Shown here: piece by piece, positions 1 through 9,022 of the stretch
Layout: the number at the start of each line of letters is the position of its first letter
Numbering within the stretch: the first letter of the stretch is position 1
Assembly: GCA_963847085.1 (NCBI GenBank)
Contig: CAWJYO010000006.1
Location: forward strand, 62,001-126,000
Reading direction: 5' to 3'
Source of the DNA: Ilyomonas sp963847085
GTDB lineage: Bacteria; Bacteroidota; Bacteroidia; Chitinophagales; Chitinophagaceae
Length of the DNA stretch: 64,000 nt
The notes under the pieces: model-generated
The model's input: the letters and a program-made list of their open reading frames with translations, nothing else
Databases searched by the model: none
What the model was told of the DNA's origin: nothing
Translations under genes and position numbers: made by a program

Positions 1-135
1 AATATGTTAAGCGATTCGGTGCATATTATCAACTATAAAAATTCATTCGATAACATTCCACACAAGCTGAAAGTGGTGCAAACCGGAGATGGCTGGCAGG
101 TTGATTTATCGTACACGTTTAGCGGCAATTTATAA
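1..135 (+). CDS. C-terminal end of an unidentified protein (partial)
   Basis: The window opens inside a plus-strand reading frame that runs in frame 1 to a TAA at 133-135 and gives the last 44 residues. The end reads VVQTGDGWQVDLSYTFSGNL. This alternating hydrophobic and polar pattern resembles the final strands of a small secreted or lipoprotein domain with a beta-sheet fold (DUF4878/NTF2-like proteins end this way), but the piece is too short to assign. A perfect inverted repeat four bases downstream probably terminates its transcript. Confidence 0.6.
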   Translation, partial: NMLSDSVHIINYKNSFDNIPHKLKVVQTGDGWQVDLSYTFSGNL

Positions 136-138
136 ATA

Positions 139-186
139 GGTATAAAAACAAATGCAGCTCGTAAAAGCTGCATTTGTTTTTATACC
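139..186. terminator. Bidirectional terminator, 21-bp perfect inverted repeat
   Basis: Arms 139-159 and 166-186 are exact reverse complements around a six-base loop. The inner stem contains GCAGCT/AGCTGC and the outer parts are A-rich on the left and T-rich on the right, so either strand would give a hairpin followed by U residues. It lies between two convergent genes, and the stop codon of the small minus-strand gene falls inside it. The outer arm contains TAAAAACAAA, one base short of the repeated GCAAAAACAAA motif of this window. Confidence 0.8.
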
Positions 187-380
187 AAGTCAGTTTTATC
201 TCCACCCAATCGCGCCAGTTCGGCTTCATCTAAATCATCGTTGGGGCTGTGAATACTTAAGTCGGCATCTTCGCCAATATCGTGCTCAGCCATGTCGTGA
301 GCTTCCCGAAGATGTCCTGGATCTTTGCTTTGTTTTTTTGTTGAACCTGTACCTTTTTGGTCAACTGTTTTTTTTGTCAT
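180..380 (-). CDS. Small acidic hydrophilic protein of unknown function
   Basis: This 66-residue protein starts MTKKTVDQKG and is highly polar. It has a lysine-rich N-terminus, then a histidine/acidic stretch (HDMAEHDIGEDADL) and ends SPNDDLDEAELARLGGDKTDLV. No signal peptide, membrane segment or cysteine is present. As far as I recall, small proteins with the DDLDE-E-ARLG ending occur in Chitinophagaceae without a known role. The hydrophilic, probably disordered composition would fit a stress or nucleic-acid-associated protein, but that is a guess. The stop codon overlaps the right arm of the terminator at 139-186. Confidence 0.65.
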   Translation of the reverse strand: MTKKTVDQKGTGSTKKQSKDPGHLREAHDMAEHDIGEDADLSIHSPNDDLDEAELARLGGDKTDLV

Positions 381-428
381 AGCGTTTTGTTTTTAGTGAT
401 GATGGAAAAAAAGATGCTACCCTCAAAG

Positions 429-1310
429 TTAGTCAAACAAATCAGAAGATAAATAACGGTCGCCTCTATCGCAAATAATGCAAACAATCACGCCGCTATC
501 CAATGTTTTCGCCACTTCCAATGCTGCGTACACAGCGCCGCCACTGCTCATGCCGCTAAAAATGCCTTCTTCTTTAGCTAAACGTTTGGTTATAGTTCGG
601 GCATCCTTTTCATCTACTTCAACAGTAGCGTCAATGCGGTTTCTATCAAAAATTTTGGGCAGGTATTCTTCAGGCCATTTTCGAATGCCTGGTATATGCG
701 ATCCATCGGTGGGCTGGCAGCCTACAATTTGTATTTGTTCATTTTTTTCTTTCAAAAATTTCGATACGCCCATGATGGTTCCCGTGGTTCCCATGGCGGA
801 AACAAAATGTGTTACTTCACCATTGGTATCACGCCAGATTTCAGGCCCCGTAGTATGGTAATGCATCATATAATTATCGGTATTTCCAAACTGATTTAAG
901 TTGAGATAACCTCCTTTTTGCAGTTGTTGATTTACATAATCTATCGAGCCTTCTATTGACTCTTCTTTAGGTGTTAGAATCACTTTTGCACCGAATGCTT
1001 CCATAGTTAACACCCGCTCACGTGTTGCATCTTCGGGCATCACCAGTTCTATCTCTACATTGTACAGGGAAGCAATCAGAGCAAGTGCAATTCCGGTGTT
1101 GCCGCTGGTAGCTTCAATCAGCTTCATACCGGGCTTTAGCTCGCCCCGGTCAATGGCACCTTTTATCATGCCATAAGCCGCTCTGTCTTTTACGCTACCG
1201 CCTGGGTTGTTGCCTTCCAATTTTGCATAAATGGTTACGTTTTTGTTTTGCACCAGGTTCTTCAATTCCACCATTGGTGTGTTTCCTATCAGGTCAATAA
1301 TTGTTGCCAT
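429..1310 (-). CDS. cysM: Cysteine synthase, CysM type
   Basis: PLP-dependent O-acetylserine sulfhydrylase of 293 residues, full length for the family. It makes cysteine from O-acetylserine and sulfide (or thiosulfate) in the cytoplasm. The PLP lysine is K41 in the motif GGSVKDRAAYG. The substrate-binding loop TSGNTG is at about residues 68-73, and the phosphate-binding glycine loop GTTGT at about 174-178. The segment GSHIPGIRKWPEEYLPKIF is characteristic of the CysM branch rather than CysK. The gene stands alone between the small acidic protein and the ABC permease. A Bacteroidota-like -7 box lies at 1328-1335. Confidence 0.93.
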   Translation of the reverse strand: MATIIDLIGNTPMVELKNLVQNKNVTIYAKLEGNNPGGSVKDRAAYGMIKGAIDRGELKPGMKLIEATSGNTGIALALIASLYNVEIELVMPEDATRERVLTMEAFGAKVILTPKEESIEGSIDYVNQQLQKGGYLNLNQFGNTDNYMMHYHTTGPEIWRDTNGEVTHFVSAMGTTGTIMGVSKFLKEKNEQIQIVGCQPTDGSHIPGIRKWPEEYLPKIFDRNRIDATVEVDEKDARTITKRLAKEEGIFSGMSSGGAVYAALEVAKTLDSGVIVCIICDRGDRYLSSDLFD

Positions 1311-1327
1311 ATTTTATTCTTCAAAAG

Positions 1328-1335
1328 CAAAAGTA
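1328..1335 (-). promoter_or_regulatory. Candidate -7 box for cysM
   Basis: Read on the minus strand the sequence is TACTTTTG, which matches the Bacteroidota sigma-A -7 consensus TAnnTTTG, 17 bases before the cysM ATG. I do not see a clear TTTG -33 box at the usual spacing, so support is partial. Confidence 0.4.
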
Positions 1336-1383
1336 GAAAGGAAAAAATTAGAACATGGTGAGAAGAATGATAATAAAAAATTC

Positions 1384-1455
1384 CCTGCAGAAAATGCAGA
1401 TACACACAGATATTTGAATTTGCTTCTGCGTTGATTTGCGTTATCTGCGGGAAAC
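1384..1455. repeat. Imperfect palindromic intergenic repeat
   Basis: The stretch contains ctgcagaaaatgcagata and, about 45 bases on, gcgttatctgcggg, which form an imperfect inverted repeat. It resembles the CTGCAGATA...TATCTGCAGG palindrome between nuoM and nuoL at 6038-6088, so I read it as another member of a small interspersed repeat family. No coding capacity is seen. Confidence 0.4.
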
Positions 1456-1478
1456 AAAAGTTTCCTTCATTCTTTTAT

Positions 1479-2747
1479 TTACTCATATCGCAAAGCCACA
1501 ATAGGATTGAGTTTGGAAGCTTTGATAGCAGGCCACAATCCTGCCAGCAAACCAAAAAGGGCGCAAATGGAAATGCCAAAAACAATCCATCCCCAGGGAA
1601 CCACAAAGCCGGTATCTAAAAATACGGCGAACAGGTTTCCTACCAGCACGCCCAAAATAATTCCAAACACAGCACCGGCAACTGAAATGATAATAGATTC
1701 AAACAAAAACTGCAAACGGATATTTCGCTTTTTACCACCAATCGCTTTTATTAAACCGATTTCACGTGTGCGTTCGTTTACGGCAACCAGCATAATATTC
1801 ATCAACGCAATGGCAGCACTTAGCAAAGTAATAATTCCGATCACTCCCGAAGCACCGGAAATGCTGCTTAACAAACTCAATACAGTAGATGCAATCCGAT
1901 CACTTTTTTCCACCGCAAAATTATCATCATCCGTAGGCTGCAGGCGGCGTATGGAACGAAATACAGCAGTGGCTTCGCCTGCTGCAGGATTCACTTCCTG
2001 AATGCTGTTTGCCGTTATGCCTAAGGTGTAAGAATCAGCCGGATTGCTTAACGTACGCAGGCTGTTGTAAGTAGTGATGATAACATTATCGGCACGCAAC
2101 ATCGCACTCGAACCTTTGCTTTTTAAAACGCCAATCACTATATATGGTGCAGTGCCAATGCGAATCATTTTATCAACTGCTTTTGCCGGATTGTTGTTGA
2201 ATAATTTGTTAGCAACATCGCTGCCCAACAGGCAAACATGCGTTGCACCCTGCACATCGCGTGGCGTAAAATTTCTTCCATACGCAACGCTGTAGCCATT
2301 CACTTCTAAATAATTTTCATCACCACCATACACACGCACATTTGGATTTGTTTTCTTCTCATCATAATGAATTTCATAACTCTGATTGCTGTTTAAAGCA
2401 ATGCTAACCGTTGCCGGAAAACGATACGACTGCTTAAAGTTTTCCGCCTGCGCCAATGTGATGTATTGATCTAAATTCGATTTCTTTTGTTTTCTGCCCC
2501 GCGTTTCTACACTTACATCGTTGTTACGGTTACCAAAGCGCCGATGTTCTTTGAAAGTAAGAGTAAAGCCGTTGGCACCCATTGTGGCAAAATTGCTATT
2601 CACACTGCTATTCATGGCTTGAATGGCGGTGATAATACCAATAAGCGCCATAATGCCAAAAGCAATGATTGACACTGTAATGCCGGTTCGTAATCTGTTA
2701 CCGGCAACAGTGCGGTAAGCCTGCCGGAAAGTATCTGCTAACACCAT
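1479..2747 (-). CDS. ABC transporter permease, MacB/FtsX type
   Basis: This 422-residue integral membrane protein has the MacB layout. There is one N-terminal transmembrane helix (about 20-42, GITVSIIAFGIMALIGIITA). A periplasmic MacB_PCD-like domain follows (about 45-285). The FtsX-type C-terminal domain has three helices (about 300-420), including the conserved VNERTREIGLIKAIGG cytoplasmic loop. Such permeases work with a LolD/MacB-type ATPase in lipoprotein or peptide export, or in mechanotransmission across the envelope. No ATPase gene is adjacent, so the partner must be encoded elsewhere. The substrate cannot be told from sequence. Confidence 0.85.
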   Translation of the reverse strand: MVLADTFRQAYRTVAGNRLRTGITVSIIAFGIMALIGIITAIQAMNSSVNSNFATMGANGFTLTFKEHRRFGNRNNDVSVETRGRKQKKSNLDQYITLAQAENFKQSYRFPATVSIALNSNQSYEIHYDEKKTNPNVRVYGGDENYLEVNGYSVAYGRNFTPRDVQGATHVCLLGSDVANKLFNNNPAKAVDKMIRIGTAPYIVIGVLKSKGSSAMLRADNVIITTYNSLRTLSNPADSYTLGITANSIQEVNPAAGEATAVFRSIRRLQPTDDDNFAVEKSDRIASTVLSLLSSISGASGVIGIITLLSAAIALMNIMLVAVNERTREIGLIKAIGGKKRNIRLQFLFESIIISVAGAVFGIILGVLVGNLFAVFLDTGFVVPWGWIVFGISICALFGLLAGLWPAIKASKLNPIVALRYE

Positions 2748-3126
2748 AATTTCAAAATTAGGTAATGATTATTCAATAAAAACAAAAAGCATTTTATAGA
2801 ACACGGATTGCACGGACTTTGTGCACAGATGTTCAAGATTTGTTTTTGCCCATATTTTGGGCTGTCGTCTTTTGTTTTTCAATTTATCTTCTGTTCGGGC
2901 TGTTCGTTACAAGTCCGGCACAATGCCAACGCACAAAACCTTCACCGGGCTTTTCACTTCCATCCCGCAGCTTCTCAACAAAAGAATAAAAATCGGGCAA
3001 TTCCAAAGTGTAGCCACTCACGTGTTATCAGAAGTGCATCATCCTATCAGTAGCTCTAAGCTTCATAAAAATAAAAACCCTGCGTTAAAGCAGGGCAATA
3101 ATTATGATAAAAGGTTGTACATCATT
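2748..3126. other. Intergenic region between the nuo operon and the ABC permease
   Basis: 379 bases without a convincing gene. It holds one exact copy of the TTTGTTTTTGC motif at 2839-2849 and the nuo operon terminator at 3066-3095. The plus-strand frames here continue into the antisense of nuoN and have no family resemblance, so I do not call them. Confidence 0.6.
3066..3095 (-). terminator. Rho-independent terminator of the nuo operon
   Basis: On the minus strand the sequence reads GCCCTGC, a loop of about six bases, then GCAGGG followed by TTTTTATTTTT. Stem arms are 3078-3083 and 3090-3095 on the plus strand. It lies about 30 bases beyond the nuoN stop, where the operon transcript should end. 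Confidence 0.75.
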
Positions 3127-4554
3127 TTAAAAATAAAACCAGCCAAACAAGGTCTGCGGAAAAATGCCCAGATAAATGATTGCCAGAGCAAGTATAAATA
3201 TGCCAATCTTGAAACTAACAGCCGGAGCTTCAATGGTTTCGCCATCGCCGGTTTTAAAGTACATGGCTTGTATCACCCGGAAATAATAATAGGCAGAAAT
3301 AGCGGCAAAAACAACAGCCACAATTACCAGCCATAGATACGAGCCGGTTTTAACGACCGATTCCAGCATAAAAAATTTGGCAAAAAAACCGGCAGTTAAT
3401 GGTATGCCCGCAAGCGATAAAAGAAATACAGTATTGGCAAATGCAAGCAGAGGCTGCGTTTTAGCCAATCCATTAAAGCCATCGTAAGTAAAATCTTTTA
3501 GTTTTACCAAAATAGCAAAGATGCCAATGGTTGCCAAACTATAAGCCACTGAGTACATTAAAATGCCTTCTTTCGCAGCATCATTCATGCTAAATAAGGC
3601 AAACAACATAAAACCTGCCTGCGCAATGCTTGAGTAAGCCATCATACGCTTTACGCTTTGCTGAAACACAGCCGTAATATTACCAATCAATAACGTGCAA
3701 ACAATAATAATGGCAAACAGGAGCTTCCAGTCAACGCCAATGATTTTGTTTCTTTCCACGCTGGTTTCCAACATTCGCGCATCAAACAATTTGATGAACG
3801 CAATAAAGCCAGCCGCCTTTACAACGGTTGCCATAAAAGAAGTAAACACAGTTGGTGCCCCATCATATACATCGGGCGTCCAGAAATGAAACGGTGCTGC
3901 TGATACTTTAAAGCCAATGGAAATCATCAAAAACAACATTCCGAATATCTCTAAGAACGAAGCGGTTGATGCGGGTGCCTCTACATTGGCAACAGGAGGT
4001 TGTGTGTGTAAAATTTCCAGCGAAAACGAACCTGTAGCGCCATAAATAAACGCAATACCCATCAGCATCAGGCCGGTTGAGAATGTGCCCATCAAAAAAT
4101 ACTTCAGCGAAGCTTCATTGCTTTTCATGTTGCGCTTATCGGAGCCGGTGAGTATGTATAATGGAATGGAAAGAATTTCAATTCCTAAAAACAGCATCAG
4201 CAAATTATTATACGACGATAACAAAAAGATGCCACACAACACAAAGAAAATGAGCACAAAATATTCGGCAATATAACTACCTGTTTCCTGAATTTCTTTT
4301 CCGGTAAGTAAGGCGTACACCAATGTTGTAGCTACCGCAATGAGGTTAAAATAAGTTCCGAAGGGATCAAACAGCAACATGCCTTTGGTATCAATATTCC
4401 AAATCGTGAAGCCTTTTAAATCGGCAAAACAACCTATTAATAAAATGAATAATCCGGCCGTAGCAATGTGGCGATACCAGTTTTTGTTTTGCACAAAAAT
4501 GCTGCTGAACATCATCACAACGCCTAAAATAATTGAAAGTAAAATAGCATTCAT
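3127..4554 (-). CDS. nuoN: NADH-quinone oxidoreductase subunit N
   Basis: 475-residue membrane subunit of respiratory complex I, one of the three antiporter-like subunits of the proton-pumping arm. It has about 14 hydrophobic helices. The core motif FKVSAAPFHFWTPDVYDGAP (about 215-234) is the conserved helix 7 region of the Proton_antipo_M family, followed by VKRMMAYSSIAQAGFML with the broken-helix lysine and serine. This is the last gene of the operon; a terminator follows, and nuoM ends 23 bases upstream. Confidence 0.95.
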   Translation of the reverse strand: MNAILLSIILGVVMMFSSIFVQNKNWYRHIATAGLFILLIGCFADLKGFTIWNIDTKGMLLFDPFGTYFNLIAVATTLVYALLTGKEIQETGSYIAEYFVLIFFVLCGIFLLSSYNNLLMLFLGIEILSIPLYILTGSDKRNMKSNEASLKYFLMGTFSTGLMLMGIAFIYGATGSFSLEILHTQPPVANVEAPASTASFLEIFGMLFLMISIGFKVSAAPFHFWTPDVYDGAPTVFTSFMATVVKAAGFIAFIKLFDARMLETSVERNKIIGVDWKLLFAIIIVCTLLIGNITAVFQQSVKRMMAYSSIAQAGFMLFALFSMNDAAKEGILMYSVAYSLATIGIFAILVKLKDFTYDGFNGLAKTQPLLAFANTVFLLSLAGIPLTAGFFAKFFMLESVVKTGSYLWLVIVAVVFAAISAYYYFRVIQAMYFKTGDGETIEAPAVSFKIGIFILALAIIYLGIFPQTLFGWFYF

Positions 4555-4577
4555 AATACTTAGCTCACTACGTTTTG

Positions 4578-6022
4578 TTACATGCGAATTTGTGCCAGCA
4601 CCGCTTTCGCTGTGTCGCTTGTTAATTCCAACATCGGTTGCGGATATACGCCAATCAAAATAATTAAAATCACTAAAATACCCAAAGCAATATTGGTGTT
4701 CATACTGCTGTCAACTGCGTTATCTACAACCAAAGAAGTATTGCCGTAAAATATTTTTTGCATCATATTCAATGTGTAAATGGCAGCTAAAATAATGCTG
4801 ATGATAGCAACCGCCGCTGCCGCAATACTGTATTGAAACAAACCATTGAACATTAAAAACTCACCTACAAATGAGTTGGTAAGCGGCAACGATACATTCG
4901 CTAATGCCATCACCAGAAACAAAATCGCAAGCGTTGGTGCTTTCTTTGCCAAACCGCCCAGGTCGCTGAACCTGCGCGTGCCCAATTGTTGTTCAATGGC
5001 ATCGGCAACTATCCACAAGCCAATTACATTAATGCCATGATTGAACATTTGCACCATCACACCTTGCATGCCTGAAGTGTTGCCGGAAAAAATAGCGGCG
5101 CTCATCAACCCGATGTGAGCAATGGAAGAATAAGCAATCAATCGCTTCATATCATCTTGCCGGATGGCAATTAACGATGCGTAAATGATACCAATAACAC
5201 TTAAGATAACAATCAGATTGTCGAACTTCATTACAGCCAGCGGAAATATCGGAAGCACCCAGCGAATCACGCCATAAACACCCATCTTTACCATTACGCC
5301 ACTCAATAGCATCGTTACGGCTGTTGGCGCTTGCTCGTACGTATCAGGCTGCCATGTATGAAAAGGGAATATGGGCATTTTGATAGCGAAAGCAATAAAA
5401 AACAGCCAAAAACAAAAGTATTGCTGTGCCTGCGAAAGATTTAAGCTATAAAACGAATGAATAGAAAAAGAATGACTACCCCGGCTGTTTGAAAGTACAA
5501 ATACAAAATGCCAATGAGCATGAATAACGAACCCAAAAAAGTATAAACAAAAAACTTGAACGTAACCGCAATTCTTCTTTCGCCGCCCCAGATAGAACAC
5601 AGAAAATACGTAGGTATCAAAGCGAGTTCCCAAAAGAAATAAAACAACAAAGCATCTGCCGCAAGAAATACGCCCATCATACCGCATTGCATTAGCAACA
5701 ACAAGCCATAAAAGCTGCCTGAATGATTGTATTGGTTTTTATAGGTTGAGATTATAACCAACGGAAGCGCAATGGCATTTAACAAACAAAGCATTTTGCT
5801 CATACCATCAAGTGTTAAAGTAAAGCGGCTGCCCATTTCAGAAAGCCATGTACCATCCCAATGAATTTGAGTCGTGTTGCTTGCGTAAACACCTGCTATT
5901 GCAATGGCTAATGTTAGAAAAGACGACAATAATGTTATGCCTTTGGCTGAAGCTTCATTTTTGATAAAACAAGAAATGATGCCTGCGAGTAAGGGGATAA
6001 CGATTAATAAAAGTGCAATCAT
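4578..6022 (-). CDS. nuoM: NADH-quinone oxidoreductase subunit M (one frame break)
   Basis: Antiporter-like membrane subunit of complex I, about 480 residues once the frames are joined. The N-terminal part starts MIALLLIVIPLLAGIIS at 6022 and runs to about 5482. The rest continues in another frame through AFAIKMPIFPFHTWQPDTYE, VKMGVYGVIRW and DDMKRLIAYSSIAHIGLMSA to the stop at 4578. The break falls in a run of four C (5479-5482); one more base there restores GGSHSFSIHS. A homopolymer sequencing error is the simplest explanation. The segment around that site is divergent from other NuoM proteins as I remember them. Longer upstream reading would only add the non-conserved MFYLAICRKEIE. Confidence 0.9.
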
Positions 6023-6037
6023 AATTTCGATTTCTTT

Positions 6038-6088
6038 CCTGCAGATAGCGAGATAAAACACTCAGCGAAAACCAGCGATATCTGCAGG
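6038..6088. repeat. Palindromic repeat between nuoL and nuoM
   Basis: CCTGCAGATAGCG at 6038-6050 pairs with CGATATCTGCAGG at 6076-6088 (12 of 13 positions), with a 25-base loop. It fills the gap between nuoL and nuoM. It may fold in the operon mRNA or be a mobile REP-like unit; a related, weaker copy lies at 1384-1455. Confidence 0.6.
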
Positions 6089-6099
6089 CTATATGACTT

Positions 6100-8013
6100 C
6101 TAAAATATCTTCTCAATAAAGGCGATAATTACAGCCTGGTTCCAGAATATTACAAACAAAACCACAATGCTTAATACCATGAACAAAATATAGTTTCCTA
6201 CCTGTCCGCTTTGTAATAACCGCAACTGTCTTGACGAATATTGAACGAACCGGCCAGAGCCATTTACCAAACCATCAATGCCCGATTTCTCTACTACATT
6301 TTTAAAGAAGCCGGCCAAACCATTCACCGGTTTTACAACAACATTATTATATGCTTCATCTACATACCATTTGTTTTCAAGCACTTTTCCGAAGCCGGTT
6401 TCTTCGCCGGTTGGTTTGTATTTGCCATATTTTGTCCATGCCCAAATGATCACTGCAAGTACTAGCACTGTTACAATTCCCATCATCATTAATTCATGTG
6501 AATTATCGCCCAAATGTTCAGGCTGTAACGCTTTCGATTGAGCAAATACAGGAGCCAGAAAATGCTCGAGCCAGTGTGCGTTTTTAGCAAATGCTTCGGG
6601 TATGCCTATAAAGCCGCCAACCGCAGCAAGCACAGCAAGAACAATTAACGGAATCGTCATTGCTAATGGGCTTTCGTGCAGATGATGCTCCTGCTCATGT
6701 GTGCCCCTGAAGCTTCCTAAAAACGTCATTGCATACAAACGGAACATATAAAAAGCCGTCATCAGGGCACCGGCAACACCAATGTAGTAAAGAATAGGAT
6801 TTTTTAATTCGGCGGCCGCTAAAATTTCATCCTTACTAAAAAAACCAGATAGCGGCGGAACGCCAGCAATGGCAAGACACGACAGTAAGAAAGTAATGTT
6901 GGTAATGGGCATCCATTTTTTCAAAGCACCCATGTTGCGCATGTCCTGTTCGCCGCCCATTGCATGAATTACCGAGCCTGCGCCCAAAAACAAACAGGCT
7001 TTAAAAAAAGCATGCGTCATTACATGAAACACGGCACCAGTATAAGCACCAACGCCCAAGCCAAGAAACATATAACCCAACTGGCTTACCGTTGAATAAG
7101 CCAATACTTTTTTAATATCGTTTTGTTTTAACGCAATTGTAGCAGCCAGTATAGCCGTTGCCAAACCGATGATGGCAACCACGTTTTCGGTAAGAGGCGC
7201 AAGTGTGTATAAAATATTGCTACGGGCAATCATGTAAATGCCAGCCGTTACCATGGTGGCTGCATGTATCAAAGCCGAAACAGGAGTAGGACCTGCCATG
7301 GCATCGGGAAGCCAGGTGTACAAAGGAATTTGCGCACTTTTGCCGGTTGCGCCAACAAACAACAATAATGTTATAGCCGTAATATCAGCCGAAGTGAGCT
7401 TGTGATAGTTGGCAAAAACATCAGCATAATTCACCGTTCCCAATTTGTTTAATAACCAAAAAACAGCCAAAAGAAAACCTGCATCACCAATGCGGTTCAT
7501 CACAAAAGCTTTTGTTGCGGCAGCATTGTAACTGTCAACAGAAAACCAATACCCGATTAGCAAATAAGAACACAAACCCACGCCTTCCCAGCCGATGAAC
7601 ATGATAACGTAATTGGCACCTAACACCAGCAAAAGCATTGAAAAAACAAAGAGGTTGAGATAAGAAAAATACCTGGCAAACTGAGGAGGCTTTTCATCGT
7701 GCATGTAAGAGGTAGAATACACATGAATGAGAAAACCAACGCCGGTAATAATCAACAAAAACAAAGAGGAAAGCTGATCAACCTGGAACGCAAAATCAAT
7801 TTTGAAAGTGCCGATATTGATAAAAGTAAACAGGGGCTGAACCGGCAATGCACCGTTTGTTTTTACACTAAAAAAGAGAATAAGACTTACGATAAAAGAA
7901 GCCAGTACAGAGCCACTTCCAATGATACCTGTTACAGACTTGGACAACGAATTGCGCATCAGTCCGTTGATAAGAAAACCCAGTAATGGAAAAAGTGGTA
8001 TTAAGTAAGCCAT
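6100..8013 (-). CDS. nuoL: NADH-quinone oxidoreductase subunit L
   Basis: 637-residue distal antiporter-like subunit of complex I, full length. Recognisable blocks are FVFSMLLLVLGANYVIMFIGWEGVGLCSYLLIGYW (about 105-140) with the conserved glutamate, KSAQIPLYTWLPDAMAGPTP (about 225-245), HAATMVTAGIYMI, and NDIKKVLAYSTVSQLGYMFLG. The C-terminal part ends with the lateral amphipathic helix region and a last membrane helix (YILFMVLSIVVLFVIFW). The reading frame is intact, unlike several neighbours. It is separated from nuoK by a palindromic repeat. Confidence 0.96.
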   Translation of the reverse strand: MAYLIPLFPLLGFLINGLMRNSLSKSVTGIIGSGSVLASFIVSLILFFSVKTNGALPVQPLFTFINIGTFKIDFAFQVDQLSSLFLLIITGVGFLIHVYSTSYMHDEKPPQFARYFSYLNLFVFSMLLLVLGANYVIMFIGWEGVGLCSYLLIGYWFSVDSYNAAATKAFVMNRIGDAGFLLAVFWLLNKLGTVNYADVFANYHKLTSADITAITLLLFVGATGKSAQIPLYTWLPDAMAGPTPVSALIHAATMVTAGIYMIARSNILYTLAPLTENVVAIIGLATAILAATIALKQNDIKKVLAYSTVSQLGYMFLGLGVGAYTGAVFHVMTHAFFKACLFLGAGSVIHAMGGEQDMRNMGALKKWMPITNITFLLSCLAIAGVPPLSGFFSKDEILAAAELKNPILYYIGVAGALMTAFYMFRLYAMTFLGSFRGTHEQEHHLHESPLAMTIPLIVLAVLAAVGGFIGIPEAFAKNAHWLEHFLAPVFAQSKALQPEHLGDNSHELMMMGIVTVLVLAVIIWAWTKYGKYKPTGEETGFGKVLENKWYVDEAYNNVVVKPVNGLAGFFKNVVEKSGIDGLVNGSGRFVQYSSRQLRLLQSGQVGNYILFMVLSIVVLFVIFWNQAVIIAFIEKIF

Positions 8014-8015
8014 AC

Positions 8016-8096
8016 GCCTCTGAATCCGCTACGGCGGAGAGTTTTTAAATTTGATTATTTGTTTGCCCACCCTCTCCGCCTCATGCGGATTGGGGC
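8016..8096. repeat. Imperfect palindrome between nuoK and nuoL
   Basis: gcctctgaatccgctacgg at 8016 onward pairs, with a few mismatches, with ccgcctcatgcggattggg at 8077-8095; GGCGGAGAG/CTCTCCGCC is an exact inner stem of nine pairs. The element occupies the entire gap between nuoK and nuoL. It resembles the palindromic units scattered between genes in many Bacteroidota genomes. Confidence 0.55.
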
Positions 8097-8097
8097 T

Positions 8098-8435
8098 TTA
8101 GTTTTTTAGTCTGTTCAAAAAGTTTACATCTACCGAATGTGTGTTTCGATACATCATTACAATAATTGCCAAACCTACACTTACTTCAGCAGCCGCCACT
8201 ACCATAATAAAGAAAACAAATATTTGCCCGTCAATGCCGGCATTGCACTACATCAGTGGTTCCTTTTGCAACGGCATGTGGCACTTTTGAAAATGCAACC
8301 AATAATAAGTTTACTGCATTCAACATCAGTTCAACACACATAAAAATAATGATAGCATTGCGGCGTGTAAGCACACCTATGATACCGATGCAAAACAAAG
8401 CCGATCGATAATGCTATATAATATTGTATGGGCAT
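8098..8435 (-). CDS. nuoK: NADH-quinone oxidoreductase subunit K (two frame breaks)
   Basis: Small membrane subunit of complex I, about 111 residues after joining three frame pieces. It starts MPIQYYIALSI at 8435 and continues LFCIGIIGVLTRRNAIIIFM, CVELMLNAVNLLLVAFSK and AGIDGQIFVFFIMVVAAAEV, and ends VDVNFLNRLKN with a TAA at 8098-8100. The conserved glutamates of the NuoK proton path are present in CVELML and AAAEV. Breaks are at about 8397-8405 (extra T in a T run) and about 8243 (one extra base). The coherent translation either side of each break argues for sequencing errors, not gene decay. Confidence 0.85.
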
Positions 8436-8484
8436 AATCTTCCACCTCCATTGCCCTTTCTTTAATATCAAATTTTTCCCTCCT

Positions 8485-8992
8485 TTAATTATCTTTTTTC
8501 CGATAACAACAGCACCAACCATCGCGCTTAAAAACAAAACACTGCTGATTTCAAACGGCACTGCATAATCGTTAAACAGCACTTTACCTAAATTATTAAT
8601 CAAACCAATATCGCCGGTGTTTAATTCAGCTTTTTTACCAGCCAAATCGGTTGATGTGCGTATTACAGAAATTAATACTGATAAAAGCAAACCGCCACTG
8701 ATAACACCGGCAAACTTCATCCACATACTTCGCTTTGGTTCAATGGCAGCATTCGAGATTCATCAGCATAATTACAAATAAAAACAAAACCATTATTGCA
8801 CCGGCATATACAATGATATTTACAATGGCTAAAAACTGTGCATTTAATAAAATATAATGACCCGAAATAGCAAAGAAAGTTACGATTAGCCACAACACGC
8901 TGTGCACCGGATTTTTACTAACCAGTACCATGATAGCGCTTAACAACGCCGCACCGCTTAGTAAACCAAAAAACAATTTCAGTAATACTCAT
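8485..8992 (-). CDS. nuoJ: NADH-quinone oxidoreductase subunit J (probable frame breaks)
   Basis: Membrane subunit of complex I, about 168 residues. The likely start is the ATG at 8992 (MSITEI), followed by FGLLSGAALLSAIMVLVSKN, PVHSVLWLIVTFFAISGHYI and IVYAGAIMVLFLFVIMLMNL; the YAGAIMVLF motif is diagnostic. Frame changes are needed at about 8968-8973 (six T/A run), about 8755 (extra C; gives NLNAAIEPKRSMWMK) and about 8494-8499 (six T/A run; gives the ending GKKDN and a stop at 8485). Two of the three sites are homopolymers. Gaps are 30 bases to nuoI and 49 bases to nuoK. Confidence 0.82.
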
Positions 8993-9022
8993 GAATTGAG
9001 TTGGTAGTTGATGAAAATACTA

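Noticed and set aside
2821..3336. Plus-strand open frame of 171 codons
   Set aside because: It runs from non-coding sequence into the antisense strand of nuoN, has no family resemblance and crosses the nuo terminator.
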